Part shown: in pieces, positions 1 to 12,135 of the stretch | How the letters are laid out: the number at the start of each line of letters is the position of its first letter | Position numbering within the stretch: the first letter of the stretch is position 1 | Origin: Xestospongia bergquistia | Taxonomy: Eukaryota > Porifera > Demospongiae > Haplosclerida > Petrosiidae | NCBI GenBank assembly: GCA_963965975.1 | Contig: OZ014411.1 | Location: 24,163,249-24,227,248 of the forward strand | Reading direction: 5' to 3' | Length of the DNA stretch: 64,000 nucleotides | Made by a program: the position numbers and the translations under genes | The notes under the pieces: model-generated | The model's database searches: none | What the model saw: only the letters and a program-made list of their open reading frames with translations | What the model was told of the DNA's origin: nothing

Positions 1-229
1 TGTATATAGTGTATTAATTTAAAACATTTCCTATATATATAGGCCTCTTCTACTATACCATTGGTAATTTGAGTCCTTATTTACTTTCAAAATTGATATC
101 AATACAACTTTTAGAGCTGTTCATGAAGGAGTTACAAATTTTGGAGGAGGTAATGCTAACTCACATTTTTATAAAGTTTTTTGAAATTAATTTAGGATGC
201 CATCACAGTTGTCAATAATGGACAAACTG

Positions 230-1482
230 TGTGTCTTAAGGACACAATATCTTTGAACAATACATTATTAATAGCACACTATCTAGTCTTGTTGTGCTCC
301 TTATGCTGTGAAAGAACTTCTGAAGTACTTAATTAGCTAACGGGTTGTTACTCTGGATCAAATCAACGACCAAATTGAACACATTCCATACTCTCCTTTG
401 GATGCTTAAAATAAACCTACAGTGATTCCTTCAATGACTTTTCATTCATCGGATCATTCACTTAATCAAAAAGGTACTAATCTGTGTAGGTATTCATAGT
501 ATTATTGTTGTAACACAGCTGCCCAAATGTGGTGTTTATGTCGGCTTTGCCATTGATGATTGGTGATAACATCCCAGAGACTGATATTAGTTGGCAGAAT
601 TTTCTTCGACTTCTTGAAATTATTGATCTACTCTTTGCTCCAGTGTTGTCACAAGATGATATTGCTTATCTTGCATTTCTAATTGAGGAGCATCATTTAT
701 CCTTTTCTCAGCTCTACCCAACTTGTAATATTACTCCAAAACTTCATTATATGTTACACTACCCTAAATGGATTAGCAGGTAACACAACATGGTTGTATT
801 TAAATATGTGATTAATAATCTCTTTGAAGGTGTGGACCTTTAACTAGATTTTGGTGTATGAGGTATGAGAGCAAGCATAACTACTTTAAAGAGCTTGCTC
901 ATCAAGTTCAATGTTTCAAGAACATTCCTCAAACTCTGGCAAACCATCACCAAAGACTGTCCTGTTTGTACTGGCCCTGATAAGTAAATTAAGTGACAAT
1001 TTTATAGTGTACAATTGTCTTCATTGCACTAGCCTCAAAAGTGTATTCAGCTAGTCTTGCCTACTACTCTCAACTAACTCAAACTTTTTCTGAACTTGGT
1101 GATCCACAGAAAATTGTTGGAAGGTACTTACATTCTATCATTGAAATACATGTAATACATTTTTGTCAATAGATTGAATTGGATTGAAGTCTTGTGGACA
1201 CGTTATAAGCGTAGTGATATAGTTGTTCTTTCAGTTGACCTTCTTCTAAACTTTGGCCTTATCTCAGATATTATAATTTTTGATTTTGACAACTATTTTT
1301 TTGTCTGTAAAACTCTTCACACCATCTTTTTCAATTTCCACTTTCATAGCTATGAATGTCATCATACCTCTCCATCTTTTGTTTATATAAAGCAATCTGA
1401 TTTAGTTGATCATTTTGTTCTTGCCATATATAAGAAGACCACTGACTTTGTTACCTTAAAATATCATGTCATTGTGTTATAA
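230..1482 (+). pseudogene. Decayed C-terminal part of a transposon-derived protein (uncharacterised metazoan repeat family)
   Basis: Several plus-strand segments read as pieces of one protein type that is repeated in sponge, cnidarian and fish genomes; I know it only as an uncharacterised transposon-derived family. In order: a piece near 295-410 reading KELLKYL then VVTLDQIND; 529-780 with LPLMIGDNIP, the EEHH segment and HYMLHYP; about 833-960 with RFWCMRYESKHNYFK and FKNIPQTLA; and 1174-1482 with VDLLLNFGLISDI. An in-frame stop lies in the first piece (after about position 338) and short introns or gaps separate the rest. The same order of motifs occurs on the minus strand at 24.1-25.3 kb. 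No N-terminal half or terminal repeats were found. A non-functional relic is most likely. Confidence 0.7.
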
Positions 1483-2870
1483 ATGTGTAAATAAGTTTGG
1501 AGTACTGTTCACACTTATGAAGTGTGCTCAAGACACCAAGTTACTAGCAAGCGTGAGTAGCACACCTTTCAAAATAGGACACAGTGGTGTGCTGACATGT
1601 AAGTGTACAATGTACACTAGTGTTTTCACAGTGTAGTAGTTTGACATCTGACCAACCAACCATTAAATTATATTTACAAGCCAACTATATAGGGAGCTAT
1701 CTGTCGTTAATGGGGCATGGTAATTAATAACCATCATTTGTTGTGATTAGTATATTGTTTGCTGGTACACACAATTATTAAACAGGTCAGTTGCTAATGT
1801 TTTTCACAAATATAAGTAATCTGTCTCTACCTCATCACAAAATGATTTAAATTTATGGTCAAAGGTTACTTTGTGGTTTCCTAAATTAAGTTCGTGAAAT
1901 GATACCATAGACATTTTATGTGGAAGTTCTGTTACATCAACAACAACCACATTATAATTAACCAGACCTGCAGCATAATGTATTACAGATACATTGTGGA
2001 ACGTTATGAAATAAACAAAACTTAACCCATTGATGCACAAGGCAAATGAATTGTAATCTTGCATATGGGTGGCTGACTACTTTTGCAATAAAGCTTTTTC
2101 AACAATAGTAATGCTATAAATGCTTACTATAGTAACTATGTGAAGCATTGTGGAGTTACTACCCACATGCAGGCTTTCTTACATCGCAACACATTATATC
2201 ATATACCATTTGCTGTTAGGAGACAACCTATTGATACTCCAGTTTATTTAGTTTGAATTTATTGAGTTTAATAAATTCTATATAGAATAGAGGGTTATTT
2301 ATTCAGTGTATTTTGGTAAAGTGGTCAGGTCAGGTCAGTTTACAATATAAGATGGTAACTATATGCTGGCTCAGGTTTAATTATTGATAATTAGTGAATA
2401 TATTGAAGCTGTACCAATGATGATACAAATATGAGCCAATTTATTTTTAGTAGTGACCTGTTCACACCACTTTACAATATAACAAAGAATATACATATCT
2501 CCCTTGAAGCTACAGTTATTCATTATAAGTAGGTGAATTATAAAAGACTGTTCTAATTTAAAAGCTTTAATCTTCTATTGCTCAAGCCAACCCGGCCATT
2601 TAACTGATGAAATTACAGTGTTACAGTGTCTTAAAGTCATCAAAAACCAATGTTGAACGGCTTGTAAGTATGTGTCACCATTACATAACAGTGATTGATA
2701 AGTTATCCAATACATTATACTTGTCTTAACATGCATAATCTAAAGTATTATTAAATTTATACATACATATATATATATATATATAGATATAGATATGCAT
2801 CAATAGATAGATAGATAGATATGGTCCTGTTATGTTGTCATAGTTTAACAGCTACCTTCTAAAGTAATGT
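1483..2870. other. Intergenic stretch without a supported gene
   Basis: No coding region is supported here. Parts of 2090-2420 resemble, weakly, the flank found at 12,430-12,660 and 25,595-25,830 upstream of dehydrogenase copies C and E, so this is probably an older version of the same upstream duplication. Short TA and ATAG runs lie at about 2757-2822. Confidence 0.45.
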
Positions 2871-2954
2871 AATATTTATTTTGACAGTGTCTGTTAAGTC
2901 TTGTTACGCTACTATGTTTTAAAATGGTTATTCCATTAAGAAATAACAGCGAAA

Positions 2955-3060
2955 TGTGAACTGGACATGATATCATATTTCCCATGTAACGTTAATGATG
3001 TCTCCAGGAAACATATGATACGTTACAATGCGGATGTTCCTGGGATGCATATATAAATTG
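2955..3060 (+). promoter_or_regulatory. Conserved promoter block of dehydrogenase copy A
   Basis: A block shared with copies B and D precedes the start codon. It contains GGACATGATATCAT, CATGTAACGTTA, CCAGGAAACA, AATGCGGATG and TGGGATGCAT, ending in a TATA-like TATATAAA at 3050-3057, 48 bases before the ATG. Conservation of the block among paralogues outside the coding part suggests a core promoter; no transcription start is known. Confidence 0.55.
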
Positions 3061-3104
3061 GCTTTGTAATGTGTGATTTTACATTTGCCAACATTACAAA
3101 CAAT

Positions 3105-4816
3105 ATGTCAGTTTTAAAGTTTAACAAAGTCATGTCTATTTTTCGTTCTAATCTACGAATGATGTCTATCAATACTACGAGAAAATTCGAAGGAAAAGTT
3201 GCTGTTGTGACAGCTTCAACTGATGGGTAAGAAACATCACATATATTGTATAACTATATATATATATATATATATATATTATGAGCCATTTAGAATAGGT
3301 TATGCAATTGCCAATCGTCTTGCTTATGATGGTGCTAAGGTTATGGTTAGTAGTCGTAAGGGAACTAATGTCAAGAGAGCCGTGGAATTGCTTCAAAAAG
3401 AACATGGAAGTGAGTCAGTGTCTGGTGTTGTCTGTCATGTTGGTAAAGATGAGGACAGAAAATCACTGATTAAAGAGGTATTGTTAATGATGTTTGTCAT
3501 TTGGTCTTACATTCAATATTATTCAAGTAATGCAAATACAATGACCCAAAATTCTGTATCAGTAGTTACTACATTATTGATAAACTACATTACTACTATA
3601 TGTATATGTGCTACTTGTTACAACAATTTTGTTTTAACTATAGGCCATTACACAGTTTGGACAAATTGATATTCTAGTTGACAATGCTGGAGTTAACCCT
3701 AGTCCAGGAAAACTATTACATGTAAGTTTAATTATGTATGTATATATATATATACATATATATTTATATGAATGTATATATATCATGCAGAATGAACTAT
3801 TACTTTTTTCTATAATAGGCTTCTGAAGGTGAATGGAGTAAGGTAAATAACATATTCTAAACAACAAAATATGGTATATCATCTGTTCTGTAGATCTGTC
3901 ATGTTAATGTTATATCGAGTGCTTTATTAGTACAGGAAGCATATCCATACATGAAAGTGAAAGGGTATGTTGTATATATAAAATATTGTCATAATTAATA
4001 ATTATAATATACAGAGGCAATGTTGTGTTTGTGTCTTCCGGTGCTGGTTTCAAGCCAGTGAGTTTTGTGCATGTTGTGAAAAACTGATATAATTATTAGA
4101 TACTTTACAGAGATCTGTCTATTGTGTCAGTAAAATGGCTTTATTTGGTTTAACAATAGCATTAGCTAAGGAGCTAGGAGAAGACAATATTAGAGTAAAT
4201 TGTATTGCACCTGGACTAATTAAAACACGATTTGCAGAATGTGTAAGTATGACATAATGAATTATAAAATTTAATGGAGATATTAAAGTTAAAGCATATT
4301 ATAATCACTTTTCTCTAACTTTAGTTATTGAAAAATAAAACCTTTATTGACAGTTTTATTGGTAGTCTATGGATAAAAAGGTAACTCCTGATAGTATATA
4401 CTGTTTGTTTTTGGTGATGGATATAGATTTGTAGTAAAAGGATATGTTTCTCTATTCTCAGTTTATCTATGTATTAGTTAACATCAACAACATACAGTAA
4501 GCATGCGAACTATTCTATGTAGTAATATTGTTACTGTGTACTTACAAAGCATTTTATAATCAATGCATCATGACACAATTTATTAGTACTGCATCTACTG
4601 TATACAAATTCCATTATATATAAGCATTGTCTGTAAAATAAACATGTTGATGTACATTACATGGATACCAATTAGTTGAACTAGCATAACATTTTTTTCT
4701 ATAGAATTGGTGAACCAGAAGATTGTTCTGGTGCTGTTGCTTTTCTATGTTCAGAAGAAGCCAGCTACATTACTGGGGAGACCATAACAATGGCTGGAAA
4801 GTCTGTTAGAATATAA
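3105..4816 (+). CDS. DHRS4-like short-chain dehydrogenase/reductase, copy A
   Basis: Nine exons: 3105-3226, 3294-3477, 3644-3721, 3819-3842, 3894-3964, 4015-4057, 4111-4242, 4325-4380, 4705-4816. They encode 273 residues, close to the usual length of DHRS4 (NADPH-dependent carbonyl/retinal reductase). The cofactor loop TASTDGIG is at residues 36-43, followed by SSRKG, whose arginine suits NADPH. NAG is at 116-118, the active-site Asn region is HVNV (139-142), Ser 167/168 lies in VFVSS and the catalytic pair is Y178-x3-K182 (YCVSK). The C-terminal part GEPEDCSG...SYITGET is diagnostic of DHRS4. The N-terminus is basic and could be a mitochondrial leader. The C-terminus SVRI is a poor match to a peroxisomal signal. 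Exon 4 is only 24 bases. All phases agree with copies B to E, which supports the model. Confidence 0.88.
3249..3281. repeat. TA microsatellite in intron 1 of copy A
   Basis: A TA run fills much of the first intron. Runs of the same type recur at the same place in copies D and E and in intron 3 of A to D, so the tracts are inherited with the duplicated unit and vary in length. Confidence 0.8.
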
Positions 4817-5406
4817 ACAAACACATTTTGTTTTAACATCTGTTGTTATAAGAAAACATACATTATTATATTGACTAAAGACTAATTATATGTAGTATCA
4901 TTATAATTAATCAAAAAGTGTCATAAGATACAAAAGCAAAACAGTAAAGGTCAGCTATAAAACTATTAATACATTCTATAGTAAAAGTAGCCAAATTAAA
5001 AAAAACTTAACTATTAGGAAGACCTATTTTAATAAAAGTAAATGGATTAAAACCATCCCATTAAACTTGCAGTGTCCATAGAGTACACTTATCTACAAAC
5101 TTAACTAATGTAAGAATTTCCTTGAAATTGTTTCTTTCCAATTGTATAGTGTTATAAAGTACCATATATATTTGATTGAGTAAAACAATCATACACAACA
5201 TATGCTATTGTTTTATACCAGCACATGAACTATCAAGTGAGAAAGATTGGGAGACAGGACAAATTGTACATGCTAAGTAAAGAAGGAAAGGGACAATTTT
5301 TTATAAATTGCATTATATACATCGATTATCTCTACAATCAACATGTTTGTGTACATTATATATATACATGACAAAGTAAACTTTAATCATAAAATATTTT
5401 CTATAG

Positions 5407-5551
5407 AATCAGTGAACCAGAAGATTTTCTGCATGGTGGTGTTACTTTTCTTTGTTCAGAAGAAGCCAACTACATTACTGGGGAGACCATAACAATGGAT
5501 GGAAGTCTGCTAGAATATAAAGAAACAAATTATGAACATCTGTTGTTATAA
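5407..5551 (+). pseudogene. Duplicated terminal exon behind copy A (possible alternative last exon)
   Basis: An intron-like acceptor (CTATAG) is followed by a second copy of dehydrogenase exon 9, starting at 5407, 702 bases after the start of the normal exon 9. It keeps the reading through [11 protein letters not shown] and then loses one A relative to exon 9 (GGAAG instead of GGAAAG). The frame therefore shifts and stays open to a stop at 5549-5551, giving a different tail. Phase fits the donor at 4380, so it could be an alternative 3' exon of copy A, but no transcript is known. The flank beyond it repeats the flank behind exon 9. Confidence 0.6.
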
Positions 5552-6870
5552 ATGAACAAATATTATTATATTAACTAAAGACTAATTATGTGTAGTATCA
5601 TTGTAATTAATCTGATAGTGTCATAAACTACAAGGCAAAACAGTAATGGTCAGATATTGGACTATGAGTACATTCTATAATAAAAGTTGACAGATTAAAT
5701 TAAAACTCAAATGGTTCATGAAGACTTACTTTGATAAAAACACATTCATTAAAATGACATAATTAAACTTACTATGTCCATAGAGTACACTTATCTATAC
5801 AAATTCGATCAATGTAAGAATTTCCCTGAATTTGCTACTTTGCGATTGTAGTGTTATGAAAGTATCCACGCCTATTTGAACGAGTAAAACAATTGTACAT
5901 AAGACGTGCTTTTATTTTATTCCAGCACGTGAGCTATCAATGAAGAATTATTGAGAGATAGGATGAGATGTACAATGCAATGTAAAGAAGAAAAAGGGAC
6001 AACTTTCACAGCTAGCAACTGTGTGGAATGCACATTAGATACCTTGTTGGTCACTTGGGAATGCAGTAGGTGTCCAAAACTGTATACTTGAGGTATCCAA
6101 ACATGGCTACTTGGTTGAATATGTACTTAAATATCCAATATGATAGACATGCAATCTTGGATACTAGTATTACATACTGTTGTGTGATTTCCACATGTGC
6201 ACAAACGTTTTGTATACTGAATGTTGTTTATTGAATTCCAAAAATGAAAAAAAATTAAGATAAAGGTTCAAAAAAGTCATTGAAAGGTTTTCAAAGTCCA
6301 CTCTGGGGTATTAGTGAGAGATGCAGAGGTGGAATTTGTCCCAAGTTTTCTTGTTTTCCTCAAAAACACGTCTTACTCCTGGCATTCTTCGAATAACGGA
6401 TCATCCAATAACTCCAAGAAACTATTCAAAGCTACATGAGACACAATGTCAATTAAAAAAGATGATTAAGGTACATAATCATAAAATATACCTTCAGATC
6501 TCAAAGTAGGTTTATGAATGACAATAACTTCAGGGTTGGAGGGAGCATCACTTTCTTCAGACATGTGATCCAACGTTATGTCATTCCAATACTGAAGTTC
6601 AGTCTTTCTAACCATATCTCCTCTGTTCTTAAATTTCTAAAAATTAATAGTCTCAATGAGGAAAATTAATACTGGTAAACATTCATCCCCCATGAATTCT
6701 AACTCTATATTTCATCCTCTTCATTGCTTTGGTGTTGACTTGAGTACTTTGGCATCACTGTTTTCTTCAAGTAAAAACTGTCTTCGTAATCCTTGGTACT
6801 TCTGTCGTGTCTTGTTATGCGACTTTGTAAATTAGCTGTTCTATTAAAGAAATTACAAACAAAATATGAA
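5552..6870. other. Intergenic, 3' flank repeat and unassigned sequence
   Basis: Positions 5552-6010 repeat the 3' flank of copy A (4830-5290) with many substitutions. From about 6010 to 6800 I recognise nothing: short open frames exist (for example 6321-6509) but carry no family signature. Similarity to the promoter side of copies A and D begins near 6800. Confidence 0.5.
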
Positions 6871-6960
6871 CCGGACATGATATCATTTTCCCCATGTAAC
6901 GTTGCCAGGAAACAGTTTATGATACGTTGCAATGCGGATGTGCCTGGGATGCATACATAA
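6871..6960 (+). promoter_or_regulatory. Conserved promoter block of dehydrogenase copy B
   Basis: The block contains CCGGACATGATATCAT, CATGTAACGTT, GCCAGGAAACAG, AATGCGGATG and TGGGATGCAT as in copies A and D. The TATA-like element is weaker here (TACATAAA starting at 6954). Confidence 0.5.
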
Positions 6961-7008
6961 ATTTGCTTTCCACTGTCTCATTTTACATTTGCCAACATTT
7001 CAAATAAC

Positions 7009-7668
7009 ATGTCAGTTTTAAAGTTCAACAAAGTCCTGTCTATTTTTCGTTCTAATCTACGAATGATGTCTATCAATATTACGAGAAAATTCGAAGGAAA
7101 AGTTGCTGTTGTGACAGCTTCAACTGATGGGTAAGAAAGATCATATTTATTGTATAACTATATATATAATTATTCAGAAATTTATAATTTTTTTCATGGA
7201 GAAAGGGATTGGAAACGGCTTTAATTTTTTTATAGAATAGGTTATGCTATTGCCAATCGTCTTGCTTATGATGGTGCTAAGGTTATGGTTAGTAGTCGTA
7301 AGGGAACTAATGTCAACAGGACTGTGGAATTGCTCCAAAAAGAACATGGAAGTGAGTCAGTGTCTGGTGTTGTCTGTCATGTTGGTAAAGATGAGGACAG
7401 GAAATCACTGATTAAAGAGGTATTGTTAATGATGTTTGTCATTTGGTCTTACATTCAATGTTATTCAAGTAATGTAAATACACTGACCCAAAATATTTTA
7501 TCAGTAGTTACTACATTATTGATAAACTACACTATTACTACTACTATACTACATGTTACAATAGTTTTGTTTTAATTTTATAGGCCATTACACAGTTTGG
7601 ACAAATTGATATTCTGGTTGACAATGCTGGAGTTAACCCTAGTCTGGGAAAATTGTTGCATGTAAACT

Positions 7669-7708
<40 letters not shown>

Positions 7709-7740
7709 ATATTATATATATGTGCGTGTGTGTGTGTGTG

Positions 7741-7794
<54 letters not shown>

Positions 7795-8920
7795 TATACA
7801 TATATACATATATATCATACAGTATGAACTATTACTTCTTTCTATAATAGGCATCTGAAGGTGAATGGAATAAGGTAATTAACATATTCTAAACAACATT
7901 ATATGCCACTTGCATGTTCTATAGATCTGTCATGTTAATGTTATATCAAGTGCTTTATTAGTACAGGAAGCATATCCATACATGAAAGTGAAAGGGTATG
8001 TAAGAGCAATAAAAAATTGTCATGATTAATGATTATGATATACAGAGGCAATGTTGTGTTTGTGTCTTCCTTTGCTGGTTTCAAACCAGTGAGTTTTGTG
8101 CATTTTCTGAAAGAATAATATAATTATTAGTTACTTTACTTTACAGAAATCTGTCTATTGTGTCAGTAAAATGGCTTTATTTGGTTTAACAATGGCATTA
8201 GCTAAGGAGCTAGGAGAAGACAATATTAGAGTGAATTGTATTGCACCTGGACTAATTAAAACACAATTTGGAGAATGTGTAAGTGTGACATAATGAATTA
8301 TGATTTTTGATGGAGATATTAAAGTTAAAGCATATTTTAATCACTTTTCTCTAACTTTAGTTATTGAAAAATGAAACCTATATTGACAGTTATATTGGTA
8401 GTCGATGGATAAAAAGGTAACTTTAATACTGTAATATGTTTGTGTTTAGTGTGATGAATACAGATATCTTCTGATAATGTAAAAAGATATGTTTCTTTAT
8501 TTTCAGTTTATTTATGTATTAATTAACATCAGCAATTTTGTCAGTACATATTGTAAGCATGTATATTACTACTCTTGTTGCTAATCATATAGGATTATTT
8601 GTTTATTTTACAAATATTGTTGTGTAAATTCATAGAATTTTGTAATTAATTATATCATAAAGGAACAATTTATAATTACTACAATAGCATTGCATACAAC
8701 CATTGTCTGTAAAATAAACATGTTGATGTACATTACATGCATGCCAATTAGTTGAACTAGCACACTAGCACATCCATGTAAAATTTATTAACAATATATT
8801 TTCTATAGAATTGGTGAACCAGAAGATTGTTCTGGTGCTGTTGCTTTTCTATGTTCAGATGAGGCCAGCTACATTACTGGGGAGACCATAACAATGGCTG
8901 GAAAGTCTGCTAGAATATAA
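7009..8920 (+). CDS. DHRS4-like short-chain dehydrogenase/reductase, copy B
   Basis: Nine exons with lengths identical to copy A: 7009-7130, 7236-7419, 7584-7661, 7851-7874, 7925-7995, 8046-8088, 8147-8278, 8361-8416, 8809-8920; 273 residues. The cofactor loop TASTDGIG, NAG, the VFVSS serine and YCVSK are all intact. The protein ends in SARI, which fits the relaxed peroxisomal pattern small-basic-aliphatic. Exon 2 is almost identical to the other copies while introns differ more, which hints at selection or gene conversion. It groups with A and D by the SINTT stretch near residues 21-25. Intron 3 holds a long TA/TG repeat. Likely a functional NADPH-dependent carbonyl or retinal reductase by family; activity itself is not shown. 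Confidence 0.88.
7674..7815. repeat. Compound TA/TG microsatellite in intron 3 of copy B
   Basis: TA runs flank a GTGTGTG segment near 7723-7740. The tract is the longest of the intron-3 repeats in this gene family in the window. Confidence 0.85.
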
Positions 8921-9520
8921 ACAAACACATTTTGTTGAGCATCAGTTGTTATAAGAAAGTATATATTATTATACTGACTAAAAACTAATTATATGTAGTA
9001 TCATTATAATTAAGCAAATAATTTCATAAACTACAAGGCAAAACAATAAAGGTCAGATATAGAACTATGAGTACATTCTATAGTAAAAGTTGCCTATTTA
9101 AACTCAAATGGTTTACGAAGACTTACTTTGATAATAGCACATTCATTAAAATCACATCATAAACTTACTTTGTCCATAAAAGACACCTATATCAACAAAT
9201 TCGATATCAATGTAACAATTTCTCTGAAATCGTTTCTTTGCAATTGTAGTATTATGAAAGCACCTACGCCTATTTTGATTGAGTAAAAAATTGAACACAA
9301 CACATGCTTTTGTCTGTAATAGCAATTAAGTTATCAAGGAAGAAAGATTGAGAGACAGGATGAGTTATGCAATGCGATGTAAAGAAGAAAAAGGGACCAT
9401 TTGTTAGTAGTATATCTACTACAAATTGCATTATATACATCGATTATTTCTACAATCAACATGTTTGTGTAGATTACATGCATGACAAAGTAAACTTTAA
9501 TCATAAAACACTTTCTATAG

Positions 9521-9623
9521 AATCATTGAACCAGAAGATTGTTCTGGTGCTGTCTGTTCGGAAGATGCCAACTACATTACTGGGGAGACCATAACAATGG
9601 TTGGAAAGTTTGTTAGAATATAA
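9521..9623 (+). pseudogene. Duplicated terminal exon behind copy B (possible alternative last exon)
   Basis: A second exon-9 copy begins after TTTCTATAG, 712 bases downstream of the real exon 9. It has a 9-base in-frame deletion that removes the AFL region of GAVAFLCSE, then keeps YITGET and ends in FVRI and a stop. The frame and acceptor phase are intact, so splicing from 8416 to here would give a slightly shorter protein. The same arrangement behind copy A shows the exon duplication came before the A/B gene duplication. Confidence 0.6.
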
Positions 9624-10100
9624 ACAAACACATTTTTGTTGAGCATCAGTTGTTATAAGAAAATATATATTATTATACTGACTAAAGACTAATTATATGT
9701 AGTATCATTATAATTAATCAAAAAGTGTCATAAACTACAAAGGCAAAACAGTAAAGGTCAGATTTAGAACTATGAGTATATTCTATAGTAAAAGTTGCCT
9801 ATTTAAAACTCAAATAGTTTACGAAGACTTACTTTGATAAAAGCACATTCACTAAAATCACATCATTAAACTTACTTTGTCCATAAAAGACACATATATC
9901 AACAAATTTGATATCAATGTAACAATTTCTCTGAAACGTTTCTTTGTAATTGTAGTGTTATGAAAGCACCTATGCCTATTTGATTGAGTAAAAAAATTGA
10001 ACACAACACATGCTTTTGTCTGCACTATCAATTAACTTTAACAATTAGTCCATTAAAACACTTCGTCTAGTAACTCCATGTTTAATTGAGTAAGTCCCAT
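9624..10100. repeat. Second copy of the copy-B 3' flank
   Basis: This stretch repeats 8921-9370 almost in full (the same order of TGAGCATCAGTTGTTATAAG, AGTATCATTATAATTA and GATTGAGTAAAAAA segments). Together with the orphan exon it forms a tandem unit of about 0.7 kb. Confidence 0.7.
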
Positions 10101-10109
10101 CATCATCAT

Positions 10110-10930
10110 TCAGATTATTTAAATGTGATCGGTGCAGTTCAACTGAGCTCAACTGAAACAGCTCTTCTTTGAACTAAATTTCATAATAGAACAAGGCAAG
10201 TTAGAAGAACAGGGAACTTTAAACTCACAATCTCTTTACTCTCGTCTGCAGTACTTAAGCACTATAGTGACAAAAGCAATAATTTCCTTCTTTGAACCCA
10301 CCACAAGCACTGCTTTCTGGATTATCTGCTGATGTCAATGCAATGGTACCATATAACTTGATGTTTTCTTCATTGATCACAAATATATGCCCAGACGTGT
10401 AAAGGTACACATATCAATACACAAAAGGTCAAACAAATTTTACAATATCAAATTTACTAATTTTATTAAATCATCCACAATTGGCTTTAGCACAGAGTCC
10501 AATGAGTACTTTTTGATATATTTCTGCTTGCATATTGCCAGCAGCTGTAAGTTCCTGACCTTTGACCGATACTTTGGGTGAAGGTTTGCCAGAGTGAAGT
10601 AAAATAATCCTAAAATATTTTGTTCAACACTAAATGCGTGTAATGTCTTTACTAAAATTACAACATACATATTTGATAACAGACTCACCTACATCTACAG
10701 TAAGCTAAAAAAATACATGTATGTAGATAATTTGTGCTTTGTTCTACTTGATCCTAATGGATTACATAACTCCACATCATCATAGTATACTAACAACTGC
10801 AAAGCATTCTTCCAAACAGAAAACATTTGATGTATTTTGAAGTTTACTCCATCACAGAAGTCACTAAGAATCCCTGGAACTCTACTTTCATGGCCTCTCT
10901 GAATCTATGATATAATGAACTGATACTCAA
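10110..10930 (-). pseudogene. Decayed central part of the transposon-derived protein family
   Basis: Reading the minus strand from 10,920 downwards gives pieces typical of the same repeat-derived family seen at 0.2-1.5 kb: a VNFKIHQMFSVWKNALQLL stretch then YYDDVELCNPLGS (about 10,890-10,735), then GLFYFTLANLHPKYRS and the QLLAICKQKYIKKY segment (10,690-10,440), then a GTIALTSADN...GGFKEG stretch near 10,350-10,270. These parts precede, in the family, the pieces preserved at 24-25 kb. Stops and gaps interrupt the frame. No terminal repeats were recognised. Confidence 0.65.
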
Positions 10931-11930
10931 ATAAACTGATTAGTCACTACACACCAGATTTTCTAAAATTGTTGGTGCATCACTAAATTACTAATTGCTG
11001 TAATCTTAATTTAACTAACCTCTCCCCAAACACTGGAATTATTGCGTCAGAGCCATAACATTTAATTTCACTGAGAAAAACCTCTTAAGTCTCTTAGCTT
11101 GCTAAATTGCATATGAAAATTACCTCCTGAAACACAAATAGTATAATATACTTACTTTGTATAATTCATTTACATACACTAACTACTTATTAAACAGTAT
11201 GCCTCATTAATAAAAAATCAAACTAAATGATCTTGTATGGATGGGTTCTAAAAAAATTTCTCTCAAATTTTAGTCTGTTAAAAGAAGTTCTGGTGTGGTG
11301 TAAAATAGTTGAAATGTCTTTTAACGATGTACTCCCACTTATGGTCATTATCAGTGTCACTAGAGGTAATGCTAACAGCACTCACACATTTACTAGCCAG
11401 TTAAGTAATTTGATCATTCATTAGCGCAATTAATGGACTAACTATAATAACGACAGAATACGGAGCATTATCATGATGATTAAGGATGTTAAACAGTAAT
11501 GGAAGACAGGGACTTTCCGAATATTGTAGGAAGACGACATCTTTTCCCAGCACGTAATACCTAATAACGTGGTTATGCTCTTTTTTAAAATTTTCTATAG
11601 CTAAACTTTTTTGCTGATTCTTTTATAGTAAGCTGTATATAGTCAATTTTCCCACGTCTCTTCCGAGTCTTCTTCATCGCTGATCGTATTTTCATACACC
11701 TGCCAGTAATTGACATTTCTAAGGTCTGAATCATGTGATAAAAACAATCTGATTGGACACTGAAATTCTTACACGGTGCATTCATACTAAGTTTTGGAAA
11801 TAATACAATAGTCAATGTCTTTATCAACCATATTATCAGTTCTAGTGGAAAGAAATAGAATGGAAAGGACTAATGACAGCTTTCCCAATCAACAATTCAT
11901 TCATAATATATGCATATGTGTGTGTGTATG
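10931..11930. other. Unassigned sequence
   Basis: Open frames at 11,227-11,424 (plus) and 11,585-11,827 (minus) show no family signature I recognise. The stretch may include the missing N-terminal part of the minus-strand relic at 10.1-10.9 kb, but I cannot show that. Confidence 0.35.
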
Positions 11931-11935
11931 TATGT

Positions 11936-12135
11936 AGAGATGCCAACAGAAAAAATGGCTATTCCATTCATGATAGAGCTATTGAGCTTATTTGTCTAGT
12001 TGGTGTTATTTGTGATGTTGGTAAATTTGAAGACATGAAATCAATGATAAAAGAGGACATGTTTTTGATGTTTGCATATGTTCAATATTTTAGGGTTTTT
12101 ATTTGCTACATTAATCTAGCACTTCAGTAACTGAC
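11936..12135 (+). pseudogene. Fossil of dehydrogenase exon 2
   Basis: The reading RAIELICLVGVICDVGKFED matches, with changes and an internal gap, the exon-2 reading RAVELLQ...[12 protein letters not shown] of copies A to E. It is followed by a segment matching LIKE and the start of intron 2 (MFAYVQYF against [11 protein letters not shown]). Exon 1 and exons 3-9 are absent. It marks a further, old copy of the gene directly before copy C. Confidence 0.6.

Noticed and set aside
1804..2064. Minus-strand open frame of 86 codons
   Set aside because: No family motif, no splice context and AT-rich composition equal to the surroundings. Length is not exceptional for chance.
4051..4070. Alternative downstream donor for exon 6 that would lengthen the Ser-Tyr loop
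   Set aside because: A GT follows CAT in copies A and E, but copy B has no GT there and in C it is displaced by one base. The donor CCA|GTGAGT is present in all copies, so it was preferred.
7672..7854. Open frame of tyrosine/isoleucine repeats on the minus strand
   Set aside because: It is a translation of a TA/TG microsatellite inside intron 3 of copy B. The same holds for frames at 3634-3882, 13,637-13,897 and the start of 26,494-26,853.
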